64,000 bases of DNA, from NCBI GenBank assembly GCA_947627215.1, contig CANQVD010000013.1:1-64000 (forward strand), in the 5' to 3' direction. The DNA is from an uncultured Eisenbergiella sp. GTDB lineage: Bacteria > Bacillota > Clostridia > Lachnospirales > Lachnospiraceae. Every line of letters begins with the position of its first letter. Within the stretch, counting starts at the first letter, position 1. Of the stretch, positions 28,538 through 38,054 are shown piece after piece. The notes below the pieces were generated by a model. That model did not search any database, was not told where the DNA came from, and saw only the letters and a program-made list of their open reading frames with translations. The position numbers were made by a program, and so were the translations under genes.

Positions 28538-29317
28538 ATGAGCAGTGTGCATTTGCTGGACAGGACGAGGAAAATCGGAAAGCTGCTGCACAACAACAAT
28601 TCCAGTAAGGTGGTTTTCAGCGATATCTGCGAGGTGATGAGAGAAACGCTGGATTCCAGCGTGCTGGTCATCAGCAGAAAGGGAAAGATCCTGGGCGTTT
28701 CCGGGAAGAGCGGGACGGGGGACGACGGGCTTCTGCGGGGAGAAGTGGGGCGGTTTGTGGATCCGATGCTCAATGAGCGCATGCTGGCTGTGCTGTCCAC
28801 CAAGGAAAATGTGAACCTGGCTACGCTGGGCTTCGATGTGCCGGAGGACGCCCCGCTTTCCGCCATCGTCGCTCCCATCGAGATCGCCGGGGAAAGGCTG
28901 GGCACCCTGTTTTTATACCGCAGGGGGAGCGCCTACGGGATAGACGATATCATCCTCTGCGAATACGGGACGACGGTGATCGGCCTGGAAATGCTGCGTG
29001 CGGAGAGCGAGGAGAGCGCGGAGGCCGACCGGAAGATCTCTGTGGTGAATTCGGCGCTGGGCACCCTTTCCTATTCGGAGCAGGAAGCGATCATAAGGAT
29101 CTTCCAGGAGCTGAAAGGGACGGAAGGGATTCTGGTCGCCAGCAAGATCGCGGATCAGGCGGGCATCACCCGCTCCGTGATCGTCAACGCGCTGCGCAAG
29201 TTCGAGAGCGCGGGCATTATCGAGGCCCGTTCCTCCGGGATGAAGGGCACATACATCCGCGTGCAGAACGAGTTCGCTGCGGCGGAGGTGAAAAAGTTGG
29301 TAAAACCCCTTGCATGA
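28538..29317 (+). CDS. codY: GTP-sensing transcriptional pleiotropic repressor CodY
   Basis: Global regulator that binds GTP and branched-chain amino acids and represses nutrient-limitation genes. The 259-residue product has an N-terminal GAF domain and a C-terminal winged helix (SKIADQAGITRSVIVNALRK, then SSGMKGTYI). Its last codons and stop are part of a terminator hairpin. GGGAGG lies upstream of the ATG. Linkage to topA and rpsB is typical of Lachnospiraceae. Confidence 0.96.
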   Translation: MSSVHLLDRTRKIGKLLHNNNSSKVVFSDICEVMRETLDSSVLVISRKGKILGVSGKSGTGDDGLLRGEVGRFVDPMLNERMLAVLSTKENVNLATLGFDVPEDAPLSAIVAPIEIAGERLGTLFLYRRGSAYGIDDIILCEYGTTVIGLEMLRAESEESAEADRKISVVNSALGTLSYSEQEAIIRIFQELKGTEGILVASKIADQAGITRSVIVNALRKFESAGIIEARSSGMKGTYIRVQNEFAAAEVKKLVKPLA

Positions 29318-29328
29318 GGGGTTTTCTT
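29302..29328 (+). terminator. codY terminator overlapping the codY stop
   Basis: AAAACCCC and GGGGTTTT (8-bp perfect stem, 9 with a T-A pair) surround the codY stop codon (29315-29317) in the loop. The T-rich arm and following CTT supply the U-tract. Confidence 0.85.
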
Positions 29329-29338
29329 ATGTTACAAT
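29310..29338 (+). promoter_or_regulatory. rpsB promoter nested in the codY terminator
   Basis: TTGCAT (29310-29315), a 17-base spacer and TACAAT (29333-29338). The -35 hexamer is in the loop and the spacer is the 3' arm of the codY terminator. Confidence 0.7.
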
Positions 29339-29361
29339 ATCAGGGCTGTGACGAAAAAACA

Positions 29362-29425
29362 CGCATGCGGATCCGCCAATGGTGTCCTCTGACGCGAAGG
29401 ATGACTGGCGGATGTGATGTATGCG
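29362..29425 (+). promoter_or_regulatory. structured rpsB leader
   Basis: CGCAT (29362-29366) pairs with ATGCG (29421-29425), ATCCGCCA (29371-29378) pairs perfectly with TGGCGGAT (29406-29413), and TCCT/AGGA can pair inside. The element ends 27 bases before the rpsB start. Ribosomal protein leaders commonly bind the product for autoregulation; that role here is inference. Confidence 0.5.
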
Positions 29426-29452
29426 GAAGAAAAACCAGACGGAGGTAAGAAA

Positions 29453-30214
29453 ATGAGCGTTATTTCCATGAAACAGTTGCTCGAGGCCGGCGTGCATTTC
29501 GGGCATCAGACGAGAAGATGGAACCCCAAGATGGCTCCCTATATCTTCACCGAGCGCAACGGCATCCACATCATCGACCTGCAGAAGTCTGTGGGCAAGG
29601 TGGACGAGGCCTACAAGGCCGTATTTGAGATCGCTTCCCAGGGCGGCACGATCCTGTTCGTCGGCACCAAGAAGCAGGCGCAGGACGCGGTGAAGACGGA
29701 GGCGGAGCGCTGCGGCATGTACTATGTCAATGAGAGATGGCTGGGCGGCATGCTCACCAACTTCAAGACCATCCGGAGCCGGATCGACCGGCTGAAGGCC
29801 ATCGAGACCATGTCCGTGGACGGCACCTTCGATGTGCTTCCCAAGAAGGAAGTCATCAAGATCCGCAAGGAGTGGGAGAAGCTGGAGAAGAACCTGGGCG
29901 GCATCAAGGGGATGACCCGGATTCCCGACGCGATTTTTGTCGTGGATCCCAAGAAGGAGCATATCTGCGTGCAGGAAGCGCATGCGCTGGGCATCACCCT
30001 GATCGGCATCGGCGATACCAACTGCGATCCCGAGGAGCTGGATTATATCATCCCCGGCAATGACGACGCGATCAGAGCCATCAAGCTGATCACCTCCAAG
30101 ATGGCGGATGCCGTCGTTGAGGCGAACCAGGGAGAAGAGACCTATACGGAAGAGGCCGTGGCTGAGGCGGCAGGAGAGCCTGCCGATATCGAAGAAGTCG
30201 CCGCGGCGGAATGA
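29453..30214 (+). CDS. rpsB: 30S ribosomal protein S2
   Basis: Late-assembling 30S protein, 253 residues, with the family stretches [19 protein letters not shown] and [11 protein letters not shown]. The acidic C-terminal tail is typical. ATG 29453 follows GGAGGTAAGAAA; an ATG at 29414 lies inside the leader structure and is rejected. It forms the usual rpsB-tsf operon with the next gene 24 bases away. Confidence 0.97.
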   Translation: MSVISMKQLLEAGVHFGHQTRRWNPKMAPYIFTERNGIHIIDLQKSVGKVDEAYKAVFEIASQGGTILFVGTKKQAQDAVKTEAERCGMYYVNERWLGGMLTNFKTIRSRIDRLKAIETMSVDGTFDVLPKKEVIKIRKEWEKLEKNLGGIKGMTRIPDAIFVVDPKKEHICVQEAHALGITLIGIGDTNCDPEELDYIIPGNDDAIRAIKLITSKMADAVVEANQGEETYTEEAVAEAAGEPADIEEVAAAE

Positions 30215-30238
30215 TCGGTTGGGACGGAGGAAAATAAT

Positions 30239-31174
30239 ATGGCTATTACAGCATCCATGGTAAAAGAATTGAGAGAAATGACCGGCGCGGGCATGATGGA
30301 CTGCAAGAGGGCCCTCACGGAGACGGACGGCGATATGGACGCCGCCGTTGAGGTCCTGCGCAAGAAGGGTCAGGCGAAGGCGGAGAAGAAGGCCGCCAGG
30401 ATCGCGGCGGAGGGCATCTGCCGGATCGTGAGCAAGGACGACACCACTGCCGCGGTGGTGGAGGTCAATTCCGAGACCGATTTCGTAGCGAAGAACGAGA
30501 AGTTCCAGGCGTTTGTGGAGGCGGTCGCCCTGCAGGCGGCGAATTCCGACGCGGCCGATATGGACGCTTTCATGGCGGAGCCCTGGCATGAGGATCCTTC
30601 CAAGAGCGTGAAGGACGCGCTGGTGGATATGATCGCCGTGATCGGCGAGAACCTGAAGATCAGAAGATTTGAAAAGGTCGTGGCGGAGCATGGCTGCGTG
30701 GTTTCCTATACCCACGGCGGCGGGCGCATCGGCGTGCTGGTGGAGGCCGATACCGATGTGGTCAACGACGCGGTGAAGGAGGCGCTGGTGAATCTGGCGA
30801 TGCAGGTCGCCGCGCTGTACCCGAAGTACGTGTCCACCGCGGATGTGTCCGAGGAATACAAGGCGCATGAGAAGGAGATCATCAGGGCGCAGATCGAAAA
30901 CGATCCCAAGATGGCCGGCAAGCCGGAGAAGGTGATCGATGGCGCTGTGATGGGCCGTCTGAACAAGGAACTCAAAGAAGTATGCCTGCTGGAGCAGGTC
31001 TATGTCAAGGCCGAGGACGGCAAACAGACCGTCGCCCAGTATCTGGCACAGGTCGCCAGGGAGAACGGCGCGAATATTTCCGTGAAGAAATTCGTCCGCT
31101 TTGAGACCGGCGAAGGCCTGGAAAAGAAAAATGAGGATTTCGCGGCCGAGGTCGCCGCGCAGATCGGCGGCTGA
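30239..31174 (+). CDS. tsf: elongation factor Ts
   Basis: Guanine nucleotide exchange factor for EF-Tu. The 311-residue protein has the UBA-like N terminus with the signature LREMTGAGMMDCKRAL and the conserved SETDFVAKNE. Co-transcribed with rpsB and ended by a hairpin terminator. Confidence 0.97.
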   Translation: MAITASMVKELREMTGAGMMDCKRALTETDGDMDAAVEVLRKKGQAKAEKKAARIAAEGICRIVSKDDTTAAVVEVNSETDFVAKNEKFQAFVEAVALQAANSDAADMDAFMAEPWHEDPSKSVKDALVDMIAVIGENLKIRRFEKVVAEHGCVVSYTHGGGRIGVLVEADTDVVNDAVKEALVNLAMQVAALYPKYVSTADVSEEYKAHEKEIIRAQIENDPKMAGKPEKVIDGAVMGRLNKELKEVCLLEQVYVKAEDGKQTVAQYLAQVARENGANISVKKFVRFETGEGLEKKNEDFAAEVAAQIGG

Positions 31175-31247
31175 GAAAGCCCGAAATGTGAAGGCGGCGG
31201 ATGCCATGTCCGTGTCAGCGGCACGTGTTATCTGGATGAAAAAGAAG

Positions 31248-31278
31248 ATGCCGGGGATCGAAAGGTTCCCGGCATTTT
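31248..31278 (+). terminator. rpsB-tsf terminator
   Basis: ATGCCGGG (31248-31255) pairs with CCCGGCAT (31268-31275), followed by TTTT. The loop is 12 nt. Confidence 0.75.
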
Positions 31279-31395
31279 GAAAAATGCCCCGGCGCGGGAG
31301 TGCGGCCGTGGAGCCGTCCGGACGGAAAGGCGTCCGGCGGAGCGCTCCGGGGAAGCGGGCCGCTGTATGAGCGGCGGCAGGAAAGGGAGAACAGC

Positions 31396-32637
31396 ATGTA
31401 TTCTTTAGAGGAAGTGAGAAAGGCAGATCCCCAGATCGCGGACGCCATCGTGGCGGAGCAGGAGCGGCAGAACAGCCACATTGAGCTGATCGCCTCCGAA
31501 AACTGGGTGAGCAAGGCGGTCATGGCGGCCATGGGGAGCGTTCTGACCAACAAATATGCGGAAGGGTATCCCGGCAGGCGCTATTACGGCGGCTGTCAGT
31601 GCGTGGATGTGGTGGAGAATCTGGCCATCGAGCGGGCGAAGAAGCTTTTTGGCTGTGAATATGCCAACGTTCAGCCCCATTCCGGCGCACAGGCCAATAT
31701 GGCCGTGCAGTTCGCGGTGCTCACTCCGGGTGATACCATCATGGGCATGAATCTGGACCACGGCGGCCATCTGACCCACGGCAGTCCGGTGAATCTGTCC
31801 GGCAAATATTTCCATGTGGTGCCCTACGGTGTGGATGAAAACGGTTTTCTGGATTATGAGGCCATGCGCAGGACAGCCCTGGCCTGTAAGCCCAAAATGA
31901 TCATTGCGGGGGCTTCCGCCTATGCCAGGACCATCGACTGGGCGAAGTTCCGCGAGGCGGCGGACGAGGTGGGCGCCTGTCTGATGGTGGATATGGCGCA
32001 CATTGCGGGCCTGGTGGCGGCCGGGCTGCATCCCAGCCCCATCCCTTATGCGGACGTGGTGACCACCACGACCCACAAGACGCTGCGCGGGCCCAGGGGC
32101 GGACTGATTCTTTCCAGTGAGGCCGCGGCGAAGAAATACAACTTCAACAAGGCGATTTTCCCCGGCACCCAGGGAGGCCCCCTGATGCATGTGATCGCGG
32201 GCAAAGCGGTTTGTTTCCAGGAGGCATTGGGAGAGGATTTCAGGACATATCAGCAGCAGATCGTGAACAATGCCCAGGCGCTGTGCGCCGGTCTGCAGGC
32301 GCGCGGGATCCGCATCGTTTCCGGCGGCACGGACAATCACCTGATGTTGGTGGATCTGACCAATTTCGGCCTGACCGGCAAGGCGGTGGAGAAGCTTTTG
32401 GACGAGGCCCATATCACGGCCAACAAGAACACGATCCCCAACGATCCCCAGTCCCCGTTCGTGACCAGCGGCATCCGTCTGGGAACGCCGGCTGTCACCA
32501 CCAGAGGCATGAAGGAAGCGGATATGGAGCAGATCGCGGAGGCCATTTCGACGGTGATCCGGGAGGGCGAGGCAGGCGTCGGTAAGGCGCGCGCCATCGT
32601 GGATGTCCTGGTGAGCAAATATCCGCTGGACTGCTGA
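31396..32637 (+). CDS. glyA: serine hydroxymethyltransferase
   Basis: PLP enzyme that converts serine and tetrahydrofolate to glycine and methylene-tetrahydrofolate. The 413-residue product has [26 protein letters not shown] and the PLP lysine in [21 protein letters not shown] precedes ATG 31396; an in-frame ATG 32 codons earlier lacks family similarity. Confidence 0.97.
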   Translation: MYSLEEVRKADPQIADAIVAEQERQNSHIELIASENWVSKAVMAAMGSVLTNKYAEGYPGRRYYGGCQCVDVVENLAIERAKKLFGCEYANVQPHSGAQANMAVQFAVLTPGDTIMGMNLDHGGHLTHGSPVNLSGKYFHVVPYGVDENGFLDYEAMRRTALACKPKMIIAGASAYARTIDWAKFREAADEVGACLMVDMAHIAGLVAAGLHPSPIPYADVVTTTTHKTLRGPRGGLILSSEAAAKKYNFNKAIFPGTQGGPLMHVIAGKAVCFQEALGEDFRTYQQQIVNNAQALCAGLQARGIRIVSGGTDNHLMLVDLTNFGLTGKAVEKLLDEAHITANKNTIPNDPQSPFVTSGIRLGTPAVTTRGMKEADMEQIAEAISTVIREGEAGVGKARAIVDVLVSKYPLDC

Positions 32638-32672
32638 GACCGGTCCCGGAGCTGAGCTGCGGCGTCACAAAA

Positions 32673-32731
32673 CGCGGGATCGCAACGCCGGATTTGAAAT
32701 CCGGCGCATCCGCCGTCCCGCGCATGACCGC
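32673..32731 (+). other. nested hairpin after glyA
   Basis: CGCCGGATTT and AAATCCGGCG (32686-32706) form a tight inverted repeat, and flanking CGCGGGA/TCCCGCG can pair outside it. No T-run follows, so it is more likely an RNA stability or termination-assisting structure than a classical terminator. Confidence 0.4.
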
Positions 32732-32748
32732 GGCGTGCGGAGGCTGAA

Positions 32749-33510
32749 ATGAAATCGATGGAAGGAAAACAGGTTCGGGCCGCCGGAGGCGGCATATCCG
32801 CCGACTGGCTGAAGGTCACAGCCATGGTGACCATGCTGATCGATCACACGGGCGTGGTTCTTTTCCCGGGCGATATGGGCTGGCGGCTCATCGGCAGGAT
32901 CGCGTTCCCGCTTTATGTGTGGCTCCTGGTGGAGGGCTTTTCCCATACCTCCGATCTGCGCCGGTATATTCTGCGCATGGGAGCCTTTGCGCTGATCTCC
33001 GAGGTCCCGTTCGATCTGGCGGTGTCGGGAACGGCGGTGTCCTGGGAGTGGCAGAACGTGTACTGGACGCTGGTCAGCGGACTGCTGATGCTGTGCGTCC
33101 TTGACCGGATCCGGGGCAGAGGCCCGGTCCGATGGATTCTGACGGCCCTCGCGGTGCTCGGATTCATGATCGCCGCGGAGCTTCTGGGCTTCGATTACGG
33201 ATGCACGGGCCCCTTCCTGGTGTTCGTTTTTTATCTGTATGCCCGCTGCGGGTATCCACACCCGGCGGTCGGGTTTGTGCTGTTCTGCGCGGTCAATCTG
33301 CTGACGCCGGTGCTGGACGGCTATCCGCTGAGCTATCCCGCCGTCTGGCTCAACGCGGCCTATACGGCGGTGCTCGAGGGCTTCGGCATTTTTTCCGTGC
33401 CGCTCATCTGTATGTATAACGGCGTGAGGCGCTGGAAGCGGGGCAAATATTTCTTCTACCTCTATTATCCGGCGCATCTGCTTCTCCTCTACGGGATCAG
33501 CAGGCTCTGA
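32749..33510 (+). CDS. TraX family membrane protein
   Basis: Integral membrane protein of 253 residues with about seven hydrophobic segments. It carries the TraX-type N-terminal signature (DWLKVTAMVTMLIDHTG, then GRIAFPLYVWLLVEGF). TraX of F plasmid acetylates pilin; chromosomal relatives (PF05857) are thought to be acyltransferases of surface components, but the substrate is unknown. It stands between glyA and the ACT-domain gene without obvious operon partners. Confidence 0.85.
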   Translation: MKSMEGKQVRAAGGGISADWLKVTAMVTMLIDHTGVVLFPGDMGWRLIGRIAFPLYVWLLVEGFSHTSDLRRYILRMGAFALISEVPFDLAVSGTAVSWEWQNVYWTLVSGLLMLCVLDRIRGRGPVRWILTALAVLGFMIAAELLGFDYGCTGPFLVFVFYLYARCGYPHPAVGFVLFCAVNLLTPVLDGYPLSYPAVWLNAAYTAVLEGFGIFSVPLICMYNGVRRWKRGKYFFYLYYPAHLLLLYGISRL

Positions 33511-33532
33511 CCGGGCGGCAGGCGCCGTCCGG

Positions 33533-33567
33533 CCGATTTCCCGGCGAAGCGCCGCGGGGGAAATCGG
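33533..33567 (+). other. inverted repeat downstream of the TraX-like gene
   Basis: CCGATTTCCC and GGGAAATCGG form a perfect 10-bp stem around a GC-rich 15-nt loop. It sits between the TraX-like stop and the next promoter, without a T-run. Confidence 0.4.
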
Positions 33568-33589
33568 TGAACAAAAAGGAATATTGTGC

Positions 33590-33618
33590 TTGATTAATTG
33601 GGCGGGCTATGCTAGAAT
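33590..33618 (+). promoter_or_regulatory. promoter of the ACT-domain gene
   Basis: TTGATT (33590-33595), 17 bases, TGC-TAGAAT (33613-33618). Confidence 0.65.
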
Positions 33619-33672
33619 ATCTCCCGGCGGCGCACAATTGTGCGTGAAGTGAGAACAAAGGGGGCGAAGGAA

Positions 33673-34116
33673 GTGGCAGAGCCTGCCAAATATTTTGTCG
33701 TGACAAAAAAGGCGGTGCCGGAGGTGCTTCTGAAGGTGGTCGAAGCCAAAAGATACCTGGAATCCGGTAGGGCGGATACCATTCAGGATGCCGTGGATAT
33801 GGCCGGCATCAGCAGAAGCTCTTTCTACAAATATAAAGACGATATTTTTCCCTTTCATGACAATTCCCAGGGCAGGACCATTACGCTGTCCATGCAGATC
33901 GATGACGAGCCGGGGCTTCTGTCGGACGTCCTGAAGGTCATCGCCAGGTTCGGCGCGAACATTCTGACGATCCATCAGAGCGTGCCCGTAAACGGCGTGG
34001 CGGCGCTGAGCCTGAGCGTGCAGGCGCCGGGAGAGGCGCAGGGGGTTTCCGGCATGCTGGAGGCGCTGGAGAGCGGGCAGGGCGTTCACAGCGTGAAAAT
34101 GCTGGCGAAGGAATGA
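33673..34116 (+). CDS. ACT domain-containing protein, PheB/UPF0735 family
   Basis: A 147-residue protein with an N-terminal helix-turn-helix-like segment (ISRSSFYKYKDDIFPF) and a C-terminal ACT domain (about 70-147). It matches the PheB/UPF0735 family by length and by the SRSxFYKYKD signature. The start is GTG 33673 with GGGGG 8 bases upstream; a GTG 11 codons earlier lies at a poor site. It is 25 bases upstream of hom, a common linkage that suggests a role in sensing amino acids of the aspartate family. Confidence 0.85.
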   Translation: MAEPAKYFVVTKKAVPEVLLKVVEAKRYLESGRADTIQDAVDMAGISRSSFYKYKDDIFPFHDNSQGRTITLSMQIDDEPGLLSDVLKVIARFGANILTIHQSVPVNGVAALSLSVQAPGEAQGVSGMLEALESGQGVHSVKMLAKE

Positions 34117-34141
34117 GGAAGGCACGGGTAAGGAGGAGAGC

Positions 34142-35350
34142 ATGGTCAAAGTAGCGGTTATGGGATACGGAACGGTGGGAAGCGGCGTGGTGGAGGTGCT
34201 CTGCAGGAATGCGGAGCTGATCGAAAACCGTGCCGGCACGGCGGTGGAAGTGAAATACATTCTGGATATCCGATCGTTTCCCGGGGATCCGCATGAAGAT
34301 AAGGTGATCCACGATTTTGAAATCATTCTGCAGGATCCGGAGATCCGGGTGATCTGCGAGACCATGGGCGGCATCGAACCGGCCCTGACCTTTTCCAGGC
34401 GGGCGCTGGCGGCGGGAAAAAGCGTCTGCACCTCCAACAAGGAGCTGGTGGCCAGCCACGGCGCGGAGCTGATCGCGCTGGCCGAAGAAAACCGCTGCAA
34501 TTATCTGTTCGAGGCCAGCGTGGGCGGCGGCATTCCCATCATCCGTCCGCTGAACACGGCGCTGACTGCGGAGAAGATCCTGGAGATCACCGGTATCCTC
34601 AACGGAACCACCAACTATATTCTTTCCAAGATGGAAAAGGAAGGGGCGAAGTTTGAGGAGGTTCTGAAAAAAGCGCAGGAAAAGGGCTATGCGGAGCGCA
34701 ATCCCCAGGCCGATGTGGAAGGCTATGACGCCTGCCGCAAGATCGCGATCCTGGCCAGCCTGATGTCGGGCAAGACCGTGGACTGCCGGGATATCTATAC
34801 GGAAGGGATCACCGGCATCACGCCGGAGGATTTCGCGTACGCGAAGGCCCTGGGCATGGCGATCCGGCTGCTGGCCGTATGCAAGGCGGAGCCGGACGGC
34901 TATATGGCCGCCGTGTCGCCCTGCATGCTTTCGGAGGACAACCCGCTGTCCGGCATCCACAACGTGTTCAACGCCGTTTTCGTCTGCGGCAATATGGTGG
35001 GCGAGACCATGTATTACGGGCGGGGCGCGGGAAAGCTGCCCACGGCCAGCGCGGTGGTGGCGGATGTGATCGACTGCGTGAAGCATCAGGGGACGCATAT
35101 CTGGTGCCTGTGGGACCGGGAGAAGATCGCCTTAAAGGACTTCGGACAGGTGACCGGACGGTTTTTCGTGCGGACGGCGGTTTCGGATGAGGCGGCCGTG
35201 GAGGAGCTGTTCGGAACCGTGGAAAAAATACGGCTGCCGGAATGCCCGCGGGAATTCGGCTTTGTGACCGGGGAGATGACGCAGGACGCGTTTGCCCGGA
35301 AGGCGGAAAAGCTGCCCGGCTTTCTGTCCCGGATCCGTCTCAAGGACTGA
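34142..35350 (+). CDS. hom: homoserine dehydrogenase
   Basis: NAD(P)-dependent enzyme converting aspartate semialdehyde to homoserine. The 402-residue protein has the nucleotide-binding GYGTVGSG (8-15), the active-site region with SNKELVASHG and GILNGTTNYIL, and a C-terminal ACT-like domain usual for threonine feedback. AAGGAGGAG precedes the ATG. Confidence 0.96.
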   Translation: MVKVAVMGYGTVGSGVVEVLCRNAELIENRAGTAVEVKYILDIRSFPGDPHEDKVIHDFEIILQDPEIRVICETMGGIEPALTFSRRALAAGKSVCTSNKELVASHGAELIALAEENRCNYLFEASVGGGIPIIRPLNTALTAEKILEITGILNGTTNYILSKMEKEGAKFEEVLKKAQEKGYAERNPQADVEGYDACRKIAILASLMSGKTVDCRDIYTEGITGITPEDFAYAKALGMAIRLLAVCKAEPDGYMAAVSPCMLSEDNPLSGIHNVFNAVFVCGNMVGETMYYGRGAGKLPTASAVVADVIDCVKHQGTHIWCLWDREKIALKDFGQVTGRFFVRTAVSDEAAVEELFGTVEKIRLPECPREFGFVTGEMTQDAFARKAEKLPGFLSRIRLKD

Positions 35351-35456
35351 GATCTGCCGGTTTCCCGTTCCGGAACCGCCGTGCGGGCAAATCCTCCGCG
35401 CGGTGGGAATGTCGGAGCGGGAGCCGTTATAAAATAAGAAAGAGGAGTAAAAATTT

Positions 35457-36662
35457 ATGAAATATGTGGTGGTGCTGGGAGATGGGATGGCGGACGAACC
35501 GCTGGCGGAGCTGAACGGCAGGACCCCCCTTTCCCATGCGGATACGCCGAATCTGGACCGGATCTCGGCGCAGTCGGAGATCGGCATGGTGCATACCGTG
35601 CCGGAGGGCATGGCGCCCGGCTCGGACACGGCCAACCTGTCGGTGCTGGGGTACGATCCGAAAAAATGCTATTCGGGACGCTCGCCTCTGGAGGCGCTGT
35701 CCATCGGCGTGGACATGAAGGATACGGATGTGGCGCTGCGCTGCAATATCGTCACCCTTTCGGAGGAGGACGTGCCGTTTGAGGAGCAGACGATCCTGGA
35801 CCACAGCTCCGACGAAATCTCCACGCAGGACTGCAGCGTGCTGCTGGACGCGGTGAAGGCGGAGCTGGAAAGGGGCCCGTACCGTTTTTACCTGGGCACC
35901 AGCTACAGGCACTGTCTGATCTGGGAGCACGGCCGCGTGCTTGAGTTGACCGCGCCTCACGATGTGCTGGGACGTCAGATCGGTCCCTACCTGCCGTCGG
36001 ACAAAGCGCTGTATGAAATGATGGAGAAAAGCTACCGGATTCTGAAGGATCATCCGCTGAATCTGGAGCGGAAAAAACAGGGACTCAGGCCGGCCAACTG
36101 CTGCTGGTTCTGGGGCGCCGGAACGCGGCCCTCGCTGTCCTCCTTTGCGGAAACCTACGGGAAAAGGGGGATCATGATTTCCGCGGTGGATCTGCTCAAG
36201 GGAATCGCCGTGGGCGCGGGGATGACCGTGGCGAAGGTGGAGGGAGCCACCGGCGGTCTGAACACCAACTATGAAGGAAAAATGCAGGCGGCCTATGACG
36301 CGCTGATCAGGGACGGCTACGATTTCGCCTATATCCATGTGGAGGCTCCGGACGAGATGGGGCATCAGGGAAGCGTGGAGAAGAAAATAAAGGCCATCGA
36401 ATATCTGGACCGGCGGCTGATCGGGCCACTGTGGGAAAAGCTGACACAGACGGGAGAGGCGTTCCGGATGATGGTGCTTCCCGACCACCCGACCCCCATC
36501 GCGAAGCGGACGCACACCGCGGCGGAGGTGCCGTGGCTCATCTATGACAGCACGAAGCCCCTTGTGCGCGACTGGAAATACAATGAGGCGGAAGGAATCC
36601 TGAGCGGAAATTATGAGGAAAGCGGTCCGGCGCTGATGCGGCATTTCCTGGGGCTGGAGTGA
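35457..36662 (+). CDS. phosphoglycerate mutase-like protein, putative homoserine kinase
   Basis: Alkaline-phosphatase-fold protein of 401 residues from the archaeal-type cofactor-independent phosphoglycerate mutase family. It has the metal/active-site start VVLGDGMADEP, SDTANLSVLGYDP and EAPDEMGHQG. Members linked to hom and lysC form a subfamily proposed to be homoserine kinases (TIGR02535) in organisms lacking ThrB. This window shows that linkage, so I favour homoserine kinase over glycolytic mutase; the assignment is inferential. Confidence 0.8.
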   Translation: MKYVVVLGDGMADEPLAELNGRTPLSHADTPNLDRISAQSEIGMVHTVPEGMAPGSDTANLSVLGYDPKKCYSGRSPLEALSIGVDMKDTDVALRCNIVTLSEEDVPFEEQTILDHSSDEISTQDCSVLLDAVKAELERGPYRFYLGTSYRHCLIWEHGRVLELTAPHDVLGRQIGPYLPSDKALYEMMEKSYRILKDHPLNLERKKQGLRPANCCWFWGAGTRPSLSSFAETYGKRGIMISAVDLLKGIAVGAGMTVAKVEGATGGLNTNYEGKMQAAYDALIRDGYDFAYIHVEAPDEMGHQGSVEKKIKAIEYLDRRLIGPLWEKLTQTGEAFRMMVLPDHPTPIAKRTHTAAEVPWLIYDSTKPLVRDWKYNEAEGILSGNYEESGPALMRHFLGLE

Positions 36663-36727
36663 GAAAGCCGTCCGAACATGCGAATGAGATAAGCAGGGAA
36701 CGTCCCTGAAAGGAGTCAGAAAGCGGT

Positions 36728-38047
36728 ATGAGAAAAGTAGTGAAATTCGGAGGTACTTCGCTGGCCGACGCGCATCAGTTTGAGAAGGCCGGCGAGATCG
36801 TGCGGGCGGAGTCCTCCAGAAGATATGTGGTGCCCAGCGCGCCGGGCAAGCGAAGCCCCTCCGATACGAAGGTGACCGATATGCTCTATGCCTGTTACGC
36901 GCAGGCGGAGGCTGACGCGGATTTTTCCGAACTGTTCGGCCGCATCCGGGACAGATATCAGGAGATCATCGATGGCCTGCGGCTGGATCTGTCGCTGGCG
37001 GAGGAGTTTTCGCGGATCGAGAAAAATTTCCGGGCGCATGCGGGGCGGGACTATGCGGCCTCCCGGGGCGAATATCTGAACGGCATCATCATGGCCGATT
37101 ATCTGGGCTATACCTTCGTGGACGCGGCGGAAGTGGTTTTCTTCCGGGAAAACGGGGAGTTTGACGATCAGAAGACCAATGCGGTGATGGGCGAACGCCT
37201 GAAGAACATGCCGAATGCGGTCATCCCCGGCTTTTACGGGACCGGGGCGGACGGCAGGGTGAAGACCTTTTCCCGCGGCGGCTCCGACATCACCGGATCC
37301 ATCGTCGCCAGAGCCGTACAGGCGGACGTCTATGAAAACTGGACCGACGTTTCGGGCTTTCTGATCGCGGACCCGAGGATCATTCCCAATCCGGAAAAGA
37401 TCAGCATGATCACGTACCGGGAGCTGCGGGAGCTGGCCTACATGGGGGCCGGCGTGCTGCACGAGGACTGCATTTTCCCGGTACGCAGGGAGGGTATTCC
37501 CATCAATATCCGCAACACCAACCAGCCGGACGACGAGGGCACCTGGATCGTGGAAAGCACCTGCCAGAGGTCGCGCTTCGTTATCACGGGCATCGCGGGG
37601 AAAAAGGGCTTCTGTTCGGTCAACATCGAAAAGGACAAGATGAACATGGAGATCGGCTTCGGCCGTCGGGTGCTGCAGGCCTTCGAGGACAACGGCATTT
37701 CCTTCGAGCACGTGCCCTCCGGCATCGACACGATGACCGTGTTCGTCCACCAGAATGAGTTCATGAACAAGGAACAGAACGTGGTGGCCGCCCTGCACCG
37801 CCTGGCGAATCCGGACATGGTGGATATTGAGGCCGATATCGCGCTGATCGCGGTGGTGGGCAGAGGCATGAAATCCACGCGGGGCACCGCGGCCCGGATC
37901 TTCGCGGCGCTGGCCCATGAAAACATCAATATCCGCATGATCGACCAGGGCTCCAGCGAGCTCAACATCATCATCGGCGTGCGCAACGAGGATTTCGAAG
38001 ACGCCATCCGGGCCATTTACAATATGTTCGTGCTGGTTCAGTTATGA
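36728..38047 (+). CDS. lysC: aspartate kinase
   Basis: First enzyme of the aspartate pathway to lysine, threonine and methionine. The 439-residue protein begins VVKFGGTSLADA, has the aspartate-binding SRGEYLNG and FSRGGSDITGS stretches, and two C-terminal ACT domains (about 300-439) for feedback control. It closes the hom / putative homoserine kinase / lysC block and is followed by a strong terminator. Confidence 0.95.
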   Translation: MRKVVKFGGTSLADAHQFEKAGEIVRAESSRRYVVPSAPGKRSPSDTKVTDMLYACYAQAEADADFSELFGRIRDRYQEIIDGLRLDLSLAEEFSRIEKNFRAHAGRDYAASRGEYLNGIIMADYLGYTFVDAAEVVFFRENGEFDDQKTNAVMGERLKNMPNAVIPGFYGTGADGRVKTFSRGGSDITGSIVARAVQADVYENWTDVSGFLIADPRIIPNPEKISMITYRELRELAYMGAGVLHEDCIFPVRREGIPINIRNTNQPDDEGTWIVESTCQRSRFVITGIAGKKGFCSVNIEKDKMNMEIGFGRRVLQAFEDNGISFEHVPSGIDTMTVFVHQNEFMNKEQNVVAALHRLANPDMVDIEADIALIAVVGRGMKSTRGTAARIFAALAHENINIRMIDQGSSELNIIIGVRNEDFEDAIRAIYNMFVLVQL

Positions 38048-38054
38048 AAAAAAG

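Noticed and set aside
29327-31207. Minus-strand open frame of 626 codons
   Set aside because: Antisense to rpsB and tsf, which are certain genes.
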